Positions 25,398 to 31,857 of a stretch of DNA of 37,536 nt are shown piece after piece. The DNA comes from an uncultured Bacilli bacterium. GTDB taxonomy: Bacteria; Bacillota_I; Bacilli_A; RF39; UBA660. A program made the position numbers and the translations under genes. Each line of letters starts with the position of its first letter. The first letter of the stretch is position 1. The DNA lies in contig CAJUKB010000001.1 of the NCBI GenBank assembly GCA_910587325.1, forward strand, positions 1 through 37,536, given 5' to 3'. Below the pieces are notes generated by a model. It made no database searches. It was not told the DNA's origin and saw only the letters and a list, made by a program, of their open reading frames with translations.

Positions 25398-25848
25398 GCT
25401 TGTCTTCTCCTTTTATAATGGCAATAATTAGAAGAAATACACCAATTACAATAAAAGTATCTGATAGGTTAAATATGGGATAGTGATAAGAAAAAAGTTT
25501 AAAAGATAAAAAATCTCTTACATATCCTAAAAACACTCGATCAATTAAATTTCCTACTATTCCTCCCAGTATAAGACCAAAAGCAATATTGTTTCTGCTA
25601 TTTTGTTTAAAATTATACATAAAACGATAAATAATAAAAATAGCAACCAAAGAAATAATGATTAAAAAATCAACTTTATTATTTAAAATACTCCACGCTG
25701 CTCCATAATTTTCAATAAAATGAAGAGAGAAAAAATTTTTAATTAAGACAATTCTTTCATCTAAAGTAAAAAAGATACCAATTAATATTTTGGTAATTTG
25801 ATCAAGGAGTAAAGAAACAACTGCAACGATAAATATTTTTCGGTTCAT
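25384..25848 (-). CDS. lspA: lipoprotein signal peptidase
   Basis: 154 residues from the ATG at 25848; a TATAAT box lies just upstream (about 25861-25872), so earlier starts are excluded. Four helices and the two catalytic aspartates, in GNLIDRVFLGYVRDFLSF and FNLSDTFIVIG. Cuts the signal peptide of lipoproteins after lipid attachment; clients in this window would include GerKC and the rhodanese lipoprotein. Confidence 0.95.
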   Translation of the reverse strand: MNRKIFIVAVVSLLLDQITKILIGIFFTLDERIVLIKNFFSLHFIENYGAAWSILNNKVDFLIIISLVAIFIIYRFMYNFKQNSRNNIAFGLILGGIVGNLIDRVFLGYVRDFLSFKLFSYHYPIFNLSDTFIVIGVFLLIIAIIKGEDKHAEV

Positions 25849-25889
25849 AATTTTTCTTCTTTCCTTATGTATTATAGCAAACAATTTTC

Positions 25890-26111
25890 TTATATTTCAA
25901 CTAATATAACATCTTCTCCTATTTTTTTTATTTGGTTCATGGCAACATTTACTTCTCCACTATTACCAAAAAACTTAAAAAAACGTTTGGGCTCAACAAC
26001 AAAGTGACTAACATTCCCTGCCTCCGTTAGTTCAATATCTACAATTCTTCCGAGTTTTCGTCCATCTATTAAACTTACCACATCTTTTATTTGTAAATCT
26101 GAAACACGCAT
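25890..26111 (-). CDS. YlmC/YmxH family PRC-barrel protein
   Basis: 73 residues from the ATG at 26111 with AGGTGG upstream. MRVSDLQIKDVVSLIDGRKLGRIVDIEL is the opening of the YlmC/YmxH family, PRC-barrel proteins linked to sporulation in Firmicutes. Role undefined. Confidence 0.9.
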   Translation of the reverse strand: MRVSDLQIKDVVSLIDGRKLGRIVDIELTEAGNVSHFVVEPKRFFKFFGNSGEVNVAMNQIKKIGEDVILVEI

Positions 26112-26147
26112 AAATACCACCTTTATAAAAGGTATGATACTTTTTGT

Positions 26148-26450
26148 CTAAAAAGAACGTATTTTTTCATTTTCTAAACGATAGGTTAAAGGAATAATGT
26201 TATCACTCCCTACAAAATTTGCTATAAATTTGTTTTGTTTTTTGGAAATAATAATCCCAATCGTTTTATTATGAAATGGTTCTTTTATTTGTTCATCTAT
26301 TAATTTCATATAGAATTTTACTTGAGATTTATCTTCTTTCTTTGATTCTCGCAGTTTTAGTTCCCCAACAACATAACAATTTAGTTTCACATTAAATAAC
26401 AAAATATCAATATAGTAGTTTAAAGTTAAATAAACAAAAAAAGAGCCAAA
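26148..26450 (-). pseudogene. remnant of a YhcG-type (DUF1016) PDDEXK nuclease
   Basis: Open frame with no good start: it runs up against the HAD stop. It reads YYIDILLFNVKLNCYVV, then GELKL, then KFYMKLIDEQIKEPFHNKTIGIII, matching the C-terminal nuclease domain of YhcG/DUF1016 proteins (D-I/L-L-F..., E-L-K as catalytic D and ExK). The N-terminal ~200 residues of the family are absent. An 84-residue product from an internal start is possible but unlikely to be functional. Confidence 0.78.
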
Positions 26451-26452
26451 AT

Positions 26453-27073
26453 TTATAAAATACGTTTTAGTTCTTTTATATTTTGAATCGTTTTATCTGC
26501 ATATTTGCTATTTTCTTCCGAAAATAAAATGGTATGAAATCCTAGTTCTTTTGGAATTTTGCAATCAAGTTCTAGATTATCACCTATAATTACACAATTG
26601 GAAGGTTCATGACTCCCACATGCCAAAAAGTATGCTTCTTTACATGGTTTAATAATTGTTTCTCCGTAATATTCTTTAAAATATTTGTTAATTTTCATTG
26701 TCTCTAAACGATTTCTTTGTGATTCTTCAAAATAATTTGATAATAATACTAGCTCATACTTTTCATTTAAATAAGCAATGGTTTCTTGTTCATCAACAAA
26801 AGAGATTGGAACAACTTCTTTTAAATTTTTAAAGAAAGATTTTAAGAAATTTTCTTCTAGCGTTGCGTTTAAATTTTTACTAAAAAAATGTAAATACTTT
26901 TCTTTTGTATAACTTGTATAATTTTCTTCATAAGTGCCAATAGATTTTAAAAAGTTTTCTAAATTTTCTTCCGAATAAATATGATATTCTTCTAAAGTCT
27001 TGATTATAGCATCAACAAAATTTACATTACGAATAAGTGTTCCATCTATATCAAAAATAATTCTTTTTATCAT
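26453..27073 (-). CDS. HAD-superfamily hydrolase
   Basis: 206 residues. Motif I DIDGT (D8, D10), motif II LLSN, motif III KPCKEAYF and motif IV IGDNLELD. A phosphatase of the YjjG/pyrophosphatase-like type with a helical cap. Two bases after dut, so cotranscribed; a nucleotide-phosphate substrate is a guess from that partner. Confidence 0.88.
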   Translation of the reverse strand: MIKRIIFDIDGTLIRNVNFVDAIIKTLEEYHIYSEENLENFLKSIGTYEENYTSYTKEKYLHFFSKNLNATLEENFLKSFFKNLKEVVPISFVDEQETIAYLNEKYELVLLSNYFEESQRNRLETMKINKYFKEYYGETIIKPCKEAYFLACGSHEPSNCVIIGDNLELDCKIPKELGFHTILFSEENSKYADKTIQNIKELKRIL

Positions 27074-27075
27074 TT

Positions 27076-27522
27076 CTATTTTGTTCCTGTTGAACCAAAT
27101 CCTCCGCTACCACGTTCTGAATTTTCTAAATCATTAACCTCTACAAAATCTGCCTTCAAATAAGGGGTAATAATAAGTTGTGCAATTCTTTCTTGTGGTT
27201 CAATTGTTTGTTCTTCATTACTATGATTGTGAAGGGCTACCATGACTTCTCCACGATAATCGGAATCTACTACACCTACTTTATTAGCAGGAGCTAAATG
27301 TCTTTTACTTGCAAGACCACTTCTAGCATAAATAAGCCCAGCATAACCTTCAGGTATTGCAAAAGATAAGCCTGTCGGTACTAATTTCGTTTCGTGAGGT
27401 GCAAACATCATATTCTCTTCTATACAAGCGTAAAGGTCTGCTCCTGCCGCATTTTCTGTTCCATACGTTGGAATTTTTGCTAAATTGTTTACTTTTTTAA
27501 TTTCTACTTTTTCTACTTTCAT
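27076..27522 (-). CDS. dut: dUTP diphosphatase
   Basis: 148 residues with the trimeric dUTPase motifs: AAGADLYA, ARSGLA, GVVDSDYRGEV, RIAQLII and the C-terminal loop RGSGGFGSTG. Turns dUTP into dUMP and pyrophosphate. Confidence 0.97.
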   Translation of the reverse strand: MKVEKVEIKKVNNLAKIPTYGTENAAGADLYACIEENMMFAPHETKLVPTGLSFAIPEGYAGLIYARSGLASKRHLAPANKVGVVDSDYRGEVMVALHNHSNEEQTIEPQERIAQLIITPYLKADFVEVNDLENSERGSGGFGSTGTK

Positions 27523-27563
27523 TTTTTCTACTCCTATCTAAGTTTATTATACTAAAAAAACAT

Positions 27564-28340
27564 CTATTTGATAAGACGTTTTACATTTTGAATAGCATTT
27601 TTTTCAATTCTAGATACTTGGGCTTGGGAAATTCCTAGTGATTCTGCTATTTCCATCTGTGTTTTTCCAATAATAAAACGGGAGACTAAAACATTTCTTT
27701 CTCTTTCTTTTATTTTGTTAATAGCTCGTCTTAAGGAAATTAACATATCTTGGTCTTTACTCGATTCTTTCTTGTCCGCAATTTGGTCAAGCAAGTAGAT
27801 GGTATCTCCTCCATCGTTATAAATAGGTTCGAAAATACTCATAGGTTCCTTTAGGGCATCTAAAGCAAAATTAATCTGGTATTCTTCTATTTCTAGTTCA
27901 TTTGCAATCTCTTTATTGGTAGGTTCCGTTCCATGCGTTTTTAAATACTCTTCTTTAAATTTAATAATTGCATAGGCTTGATCTTTGATACTACGACTTA
28001 CTCTTATGGGGGTATTATCTCTAATATAGCGTTTAATTTCTCCAATAATTAAAGGGCAAGCATAGGTAGAGAGTTTTAAATCATAAGATAAATCGAAATT
28101 ATCAATGGCTTTTATTAAACCAATCACCCCTACTTGAAATAAATCGTCCATGTTGTATTTTTCTTTGTTAAAACGTTTTAAAATACTTAATACAAGTTTA
28201 AGATTACCATTAATCAGTTCTTCTTTGGCGCTTTCATCACCACTTTGGTATTTCTTAAATAATTCTTTCATTTCTTTTGATTTTAATACTTTAATATCGT
28301 TTGTATTTAATCCCGTAATGTCTACTTTGTATTTGCTCAT
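27564..28340 (-). CDS. sigG: forespore sigma factor SigG
   Basis: 258 residues. Opens SKYKVDITGLNT, ending its first helix VLKSKEMKELF, like SigG. Region 2: DDLFQVGVIGLIKAIDNFD; region 3 with RVSRSIKDQAY; FALDALKEPMSIFEPIYNDGGD is a SigG/SigF hallmark; region 4.2 TQMEIAESLGISQAQVSRIEK. Directs late forespore genes, such as the gerK operon here. Its ribosome site sits in a 17-bp hairpin (28343-28384). Confidence 0.96.
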   Translation of the reverse strand: MSKYKVDITGLNTNDIKVLKSKEMKELFKKYQSGDESAKEELINGNLKLVLSILKRFNKEKYNMDDLFQVGVIGLIKAIDNFDLSYDLKLSTYACPLIIGEIKRYIRDNTPIRVSRSIKDQAYAIIKFKEEYLKTHGTEPTNKEIANELEIEEYQINFALDALKEPMSIFEPIYNDGGDTIYLLDQIADKKESSKDQDMLISLRRAINKIKERERNVLVSRFIIGKTQMEIAESLGISQAQVSRIEKNAIQNVKRLIK

Positions 28341-28342
28341 AT

Positions 28343-28384
28343 AAAAACTCCTTTCATAGTTGTTTTGCTATAAAAAGAGTTTTT
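28343..28384 (-). promoter_or_regulatory. sigG: 17-bp hairpin enclosing the sigG ribosome binding site
   Basis: Arms 28343-28359 and 28368-28384 pair over 17 positions (two G-U pairs) around an eight-base loop. The AAAGGAG site, seven bases before the sigG ATG, lies wholly in the 3' arm. It also lies just after the phosphatase stop, and so could act as a weak terminator for it. In B. subtilis the sigG leader also has a hairpin that limits its translation. Confidence 0.7.
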
Positions 28385-28388
28385 TTAT

Positions 28389-28859
28389 TCATAATTTGTT
28401 TTTTTCGTTATTGATAATATATTCTAAAAAACATTTACAGCCTTCTTCTATGTCTTTGTAAGCCGTATCAAAATCCCTTGTATACCAAGGGTCTTCAATG
28501 TCTTTTGGATTGCTTGCAAAATCCATTAAACGATATATTTTTTCTTCGCTATTTTGGTTGACTATTCTTTTTATGTCTCTTATGTTCCAAGAATCCATCG
28601 CTAGAATATAGTCATAATAGAAACCATCTTCTTGCTTTAATTTTCTTGCTCTTTTCTCTTCACAAGAAATACCATGTTTCCTTAATTTATCTTTTGCTAA
28701 ATAATAGACAGGATTTCCAATCTCTTCACTGCTCGTAGCACATGATGCAATTTCAAAACTATTTTCTATTCCTTCTTTTTTTACTAAATCTTTTAAAATA
28801 AACTCTCCCATTGGAGAACGACAAATATTTCCTAAGCATACAAATAATACTTTTATCAT
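28389..28859 (-). CDS. low-molecular-weight protein tyrosine phosphatase
   Basis: 156 residues from the ATG at 28859 (MIKVLFVCLGNICRSPM, the usual start of the family). Catalytic loop CLGNICRS, and the DPW motif in IEDPWYTRDFDTAY. Removes phosphate from tyrosine or arginine; the YwlE-type members act on arginine, and the two are not distinguishable by eye. Lies between sigG and the zeta-like gene. Confidence 0.92.
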   Translation of the reverse strand: MIKVLFVCLGNICRSPMGEFILKDLVKKEGIENSFEIASCATSSEEIGNPVYYLAKDKLRKHGISCEEKRARKLKQEDGFYYDYILAMDSWNIRDIKRIVNQNSEEKIYRLMDFASNPKDIEDPWYTRDFDTAYKDIEEGCKCFLEYIINNEKNKL

Positions 28860-28891
28860 TTTAAACTTCATTCCTTTTTTTCTATAAAAAT

Positions 28892-29734
28892 TTATTTTAT
28901 TGAATTTTTTATTTCATCATAAATTTTTTCTATTTTCTTTAATTCATTAAATTGTTCTTCCACTGCATTGCGCTGTATCATACTTTTTTTAATAGTATCT
29001 ATTCTTGCTTTATAGCGAAGGCAAGCTTGTGTATTGCTTTCTTCCCTCATTTTTCGTAATATATCTAAATAATTTTCTCCAACAGAAATCGCTTTAAATT
29101 GACTCCCACTTGATACAATGTAATTTACTTTTACTCCAAGAGATAAGCAAGTTGAAATAAAGTATGGTAATAAGGCATAGCACTTATTATGTGCTTCAAT
29201 ATTAGATAATTTGGCAATACTAATTTTTAATATTTCTTTTTCATATCTTTCTCTTGTTGCAAGTAAACTTTCTAAATTTCCGCTTACAACTATATTAACA
29301 ACAATATCATAATTATTCGGTATTGTTTTTATCACTTCTATCAAACTATAATCCGTTGGAGCTTTTTCTCTTAAAACAGAATAACCATTTTGGATAGCAT
29401 ACAGAAATAGTTCATCGCCCCATAAATGTGCATCAAAATTTGTAAATTTTGCATAATCTGTTGGATATTTACTCATTATTTCTTTAGAATATTTATGAAA
29501 AGAACGATATTTATCCGAGTTTATCATAATATACTTAGATAGATTCGTATTTTTTATATAAGTTGTTTTTCCACAACCAGGTTGTCCAATCACAAATAAA
29601 ATAGATGGTTTTTCTTCTACAATTTTATTTGCAAATAAGTCTTTTTTTAATAATTCTAAAACTCTCTTATGTTCCTCTTTAGGTAATTTATAATTTTCAA
29701 TTGAATTTTGATTTTCCAACTTTCTAACCTCCAA
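28892..29734 (-). CDS. zeta-toxin-like P-loop kinase
   Basis: 280 residues. Walker A VIGQPGCGKTTYI (~50-62), then MINSDKYRSFHKYSKEI (zeta-like INxDxxR..H), TDYAKFTNFDAHLWGDEL and VLREKAPTDYS in the place of the EGT substrate segment. Zeta/PezT toxins phosphorylate UDP-N-acetylglucosamine. No epsilon/PezA-type antitoxin gene lies next to it; the upstream neighbour is instead a structured RNA. It may be a kinase not acting as a toxin. AGGAGG-like site GGAGG before the ATG. Confidence 0.75.
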   Translation of the reverse strand: MEVRKLENQNSIENYKLPKEEHKRVLELLKKDLFANKIVEEKPSILFVIGQPGCGKTTYIKNTNLSKYIMINSDKYRSFHKYSKEIMSKYPTDYAKFTNFDAHLWGDELFLYAIQNGYSVLREKAPTDYSLIEVIKTIPNNYDIVVNIVVSGNLESLLATRERYEKEILKISIAKLSNIEAHNKCYALLPYFISTCLSLGVKVNYIVSSGSQFKAISVGENYLDILRKMREESNTQACLRYKARIDTIKKSMIQRNAVEEQFNELKKIEKIYDEIKNSIK

Positions 29735-29761
29735 AATTCCCTTTTACTATATAATAAAACC

Positions 29762-29880
29762 GCCAAAAATAGAGCCGCAAGGGCTCCAACCTTTCGAAAC
29801 CGTAGCGAGGCTACGAATAAAGAAACATATACTAGATTCTAGTATTATTCCTATAAGGCACACTAATTCGTAAGCCTTAT
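29762..29880 (-). ncRNA. candidate structured small RNA or leader of the zeta-like gene
   Basis: Transcript predicted from TSS ~29880 to the T-run at ~29762 (about 119 bases), behind a good promoter. In order on the minus strand: stem TATAAGGC/GCCTTATA (29874-29881 with 29852-29859); stem ATACTAG/CTAGTAT type (29829-29845) closed by GAATAA/TTATTC; stem CGTAGC/GCTACG with a three-base loop (29801-29815); and stem GAGCC/GGCTC (29772-29786) followed by TATTTTT. Too regular to be spacer. It could end there as an RNA or act as an attenuator 27 bases before the zeta-like start. No known RNA family recognised. Confidence 0.6.
29772..29786 (-). terminator. terminator in the leader of the zeta-like gene
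   Basis: GAGCC-CTTGC-GGCTC followed by TATTTTT on the minus strand. Confidence 0.75.
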
Positions 29881-29886
29881 ATCTGT

Positions 29887-29915
29887 ATCATACACAATTT
29901 TGTATAGACATGCAA
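29887..29915 (-). promoter_or_regulatory. promoter of the structured RNA
   Basis: TTGCAT (29910-29915), 17-base spacer, TATGAT (29887-29892). Initiation about seven bases on would start exactly at the first stem. Confidence 0.6.
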
Positions 29916-29961
29916 CCACTTTCACATAATTCAAAAGTTTTGTCTTGTTTTGCCGAAACGA

Positions 29962-29989
29962 TTGCAATCTTATCATTAAACTTTATAAT
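29962..29989 (+). promoter_or_regulatory. promoter of the 28-residue peptide gene
   Basis: TTGCAA (29962-29967), 16-base spacer, TATAAT (29984-29989). Confidence 0.6.
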
Positions 29990-30041
29990 ACAAATCCGTG
30001 TTACCAAAGAGTGGCGCCTTACTACTTTATTTCTACAAGTA

Positions 30042-30058
30042 CAAACAACTTAGATTTT
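30042..30058 (+). repeat. direct repeat, 5' leader copy
   Basis: CAAACAACTTAGATTTT. The second copy at 30199-30215 has one mismatch and lies in the terminator loop. The convergent RNA is therefore complementary to both. Confidence 0.75.
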
Positions 30059-30096
30059 TATCTTCAGGGGGTTTTGAAAGTAGAAGGAGGCAGTTT

Positions 30097-30183
30097 ATGA
30101 CAAAAGAATTTTTGCGATTATTAATCCTATTTCTTTTCATCATAGTTTTTATGTTAATCGTTGTAATACTTCGATTGATATAA
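30097..30183 (+). CDS. 28-residue hydrophobic peptide, candidate type I toxin
   Basis: MTKEFLRLLILFLFIIVFML then IVVILRLI. Only the first seven residues and one Arg near the end are polar or charged; the rest is a single membrane helix. A perfect AGGAGG lies six bases before the ATG. It has its own promoter, a ~100-base leader with one copy of a direct repeat, and a second copy in the hairpin after its stop. A promoter from the right (30288-30316) would give an antisense RNA. The layout recalls the Fst/par type I systems of Gram-positives, but the peptide itself does not look like Fst. A longer frame starting at 29998 lacks a ribosome site. Confidence 0.65.
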   Translation: MTKEFLRLLILFLFIIVFMLIVVILRLI

Positions 30184-30189
30184 AAACAA

Positions 30190-30237
30190 GACGCTAACCA
30201 AACATCTTAGATTTTACTTGATATTCGGTATAGCGTC
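30190..30237 (-). terminator. terminator of the convergent antisense RNA
   Basis: GACGCTA/TAGCGTC arms (30190-30196, 30231-30237), extendable by ACC/GGT, with a T-run to the left (CTTGTTTTTA on the minus strand). The plus strand has no good T-run, so the hairpin ends the antisense RNA better than the peptide message. Confidence 0.6.
30199..30215 (+). repeat. direct repeat, terminator-loop copy
   Basis: CAAACATCTTAGATTTT, 16 of 17 bases as at 30042-30058. Confidence 0.75.
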
Positions 30238-30287
30238 ATACACAATAATTGTAAGGCGTTATCTATTCGGTAACACTTACTAGTTCA

Positions 30288-30316
30288 ATTATATGCAATT
30301 CCTCTTTAAATTTCAA
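30288..30316 (-). promoter_or_regulatory. promoter of the antisense RNA
   Basis: TTGAAA (30311-30316), 17-base spacer, TATAAT (30288-30293). It lies in the 3' flank of sigE (stop at 30327). Confidence 0.7.
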
Positions 30317-30326
30317 TCGCTTTTTC

Positions 30327-31010
30327 TTATGTTTTTAATAAACTTTTTAAATTCTTAATCACTTTCTTTTCAATTCTAGAAATATAAGATTGACTTATTC
30401 CAAGCATTTCTGCTACTTCTTTTTGTGTATATTCTTCTGTATTGTTAAGACCATATCTTAAGACCATAATTTGTTTGTCTCTAGGTTCTAGTTTATTGAT
30501 TTCGTCTGCAAGCATTTTTTTATCCATTGAGTTTTCAAACTCTTTAATCACTACATCTTCGTCTGTTCCTAAAATATCTTCTAAATGTAATTCATTTCCT
30601 TCTGAATCATAATTTAAGGCATCTTCAAAAGAGATTTCTGTTTTTCTTCTTTTGTTTTTACGAAGAAACATTAATATTTCATTAGCAATACAACGGGATG
30701 CATACGTAGCAAGTTTGATATTTTTATCAATCTTATAAGTATTAATTCCTTTTATAAGTCCAATAGAACCAATACTGACTAAATCCTCTATGTCATAGCC
30801 GGCACTTTCGTACTTTTTAGCAAGGAATACCACCAAACGCAAATTATGTTCAATTAGAATATCACGAGCAGTCTCATCCCCTTCTTTCAAACGAATGAGC
30901 ATTGCTAGTTCTTCTTCTTTACTAAGTGGTGGTGGTAATTTATCCGTACTTCCCACAAAGAAACATTCTACATACTTCGTTTTTAACCACAACAATAATT
31001 TTTTTATCAT
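30327..31010 (-). CDS. sigE: mother-cell sigma factor SigE
   Basis: 227 residues, with a pro-sequence (MIKKLLLWLKTKYVECFFVG) before STDKLPPPLSKEEE, as in pro-SigE. Region 2: LRLVVFLAKKYESAGYDIEDLVSIGSIGLIKG; ATYASRCIANEILMFLRKNK; region 4.2 YTQKEVAEMLGISQSYISRIEKK. Controls early mother-cell genes after cleavage by SpoIIGA. Overlaps spoIIGA by four bases. Confidence 0.96.
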   Translation of the reverse strand: MIKKLLLWLKTKYVECFFVGSTDKLPPPLSKEEELAMLIRLKEGDETARDILIEHNLRLVVFLAKKYESAGYDIEDLVSIGSIGLIKGINTYKIDKNIKLATYASRCIANEILMFLRKNKRRKTEISFEDALNYDSEGNELHLEDILGTDEDVVIKEFENSMDKKMLADEINKLEPRDKQIMVLRYGLNNTEEYTQKEVAEMLGISQSYISRIEKKVIKNLKSLLKT

Positions 31011-31795
31011 TTCAAATCCTCCAATACTTTATTATTTAAAATACATTCTACTCCTTCTAAAGAAAATTTTTTGTCGCTTATTCCGATTAAATAATTTTTA
31101 TATTTTTTATTATCAATACTCACATATTCCGGTTTAAAACATTTTAATAAATTGTTATTTCCTAAACTATGAAATGGAACATAATATATCTTTTGGTTCT
31201 TATCCTTTACAATCCCTTTTTGAAGTAAAAGAATGGGTTTATTTGTTATAGGATCTATTAACTTATTTCCTGTGTCCAAAAATCCCTTTATTGTTAGTTT
31301 CTCTTTATTTTTTAAACCAATTTCCACATCATAAATAAGATTATAAGTGGTTTTAAACTGCTTAGCTTGTCTATAATAAATATATAAAATAATGGGAGAG
31401 ATTATGATAAAAAAAAGAATATTGATACTAATCCCTTTATGGATAAATATAAGACCAACATGTGTATAAGAAAACTCTAAATTTAAGTAATACAAGAATC
31501 CCCCTAAAACAACACTAATCATATAGAAATACCCTAGATTATTTAACGTATATTTTAAATTTTTATATTGAAAAGTACTAATCATCATTAATATAGCTAT
31601 TAAGAGTTTAAAGCAAAATAGTAAAATAGAATTTACATTATAAAATAAAAAGAAAATAGAACTACTTCCAATGAAAGTTCCATATAAAAGTCTTTTGATA
31701 GATGTATTTCTTTTTAAGGTAACACTTGTTGTCATAAGCAAAAGAAAGTCTAAATAAAAGTTAAGGAAAAAGATTAAATCTACATAGACTTTCAT
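31007..31795 (-). CDS. spoIIGA: SigE-processing aspartic protease SpoIIGA
   Basis: 262 residues. Five N-terminal membrane helices, starting MKVYVDLIFFLNFYLDFLLL, and a C-terminal protease domain with the active Asp in GFLDTGNKLIDP. Cuts pro-SigE when signalled from the forespore. Cotranscribed with sigE; only 26 bases separate it from the ftsZ terminator, so its own promoter must overlap that terminator. Confidence 0.95.
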   Translation of the reverse strand: MKVYVDLIFFLNFYLDFLLLMTTSVTLKRNTSIKRLLYGTFIGSSSIFFLFYNVNSILLFCFKLLIAILMMISTFQYKNLKYTLNNLGYFYMISVVLGGFLYYLNLEFSYTHVGLIFIHKGISINILFFIIISPIILYIYYRQAKQFKTTYNLIYDVEIGLKNKEKLTIKGFLDTGNKLIDPITNKPILLLQKGIVKDKNQKIYYVPFHSLGNNNLLKCFKPEYVSIDNKKYKNYLIGISDKKFSLEGVECILNNKVLEDLK

Positions 31796-31818
31796 AGTAT
31801 CACCAAAAAAAGTATATA

Positions 31819-31848
31819 AAAAAACGACACTAGATTATGTCGTTTTTT
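31819..31848 (-). terminator. terminator after ftsZ
   Basis: Arms of 11 bases (AAAAAACGACA/TGTCGTTTTTT) around an eight-base loop, T-run on both strands; it lies 9 bases after the ftsZ stop. Confidence 0.85.
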
Positions 31849-31857
31849 GGCTATTAC

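Larger units (their letters stand above)
30185..30281 (-). ncRNA. candidate antitoxin RNA, convergent to the peptide gene
   Basis: About 95 bases from a TSS near 30281 to the hairpin. It starts GTGTTACC..CGCCTTAC, nearly the same as the 5' end of the peptide message (29998-30022), and it carries the complement of the direct repeat. It could pair with the leader and the 3' end of the message. Confidence 0.55.

Noticed and set aside
29762..29881. Regularly spaced hairpins taken as a CRISPR array
   Set aside because: The stems differ in sequence, there are no equal repeats or spacers, and no cas genes are in the window.
29762..29881. Hairpins as an oriT or plasmid origin
   Set aside because: No relaxase or replication gene nearby; promoter and terminator placement fits an RNA better.
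29998..30183. 61-codon frame as the peptide gene
   Set aside because: It begins at the expected transcript start with no ribosome site; the perfect AGGAGG points to the ATG at 30097.
31819..31848. TGTCGTT in the ftsZ terminator as a Spo0A box for spoIIGA
   Set aside because: Only five of seven bases agree with TGTCGAA, and the sequence is explained as a terminator arm.
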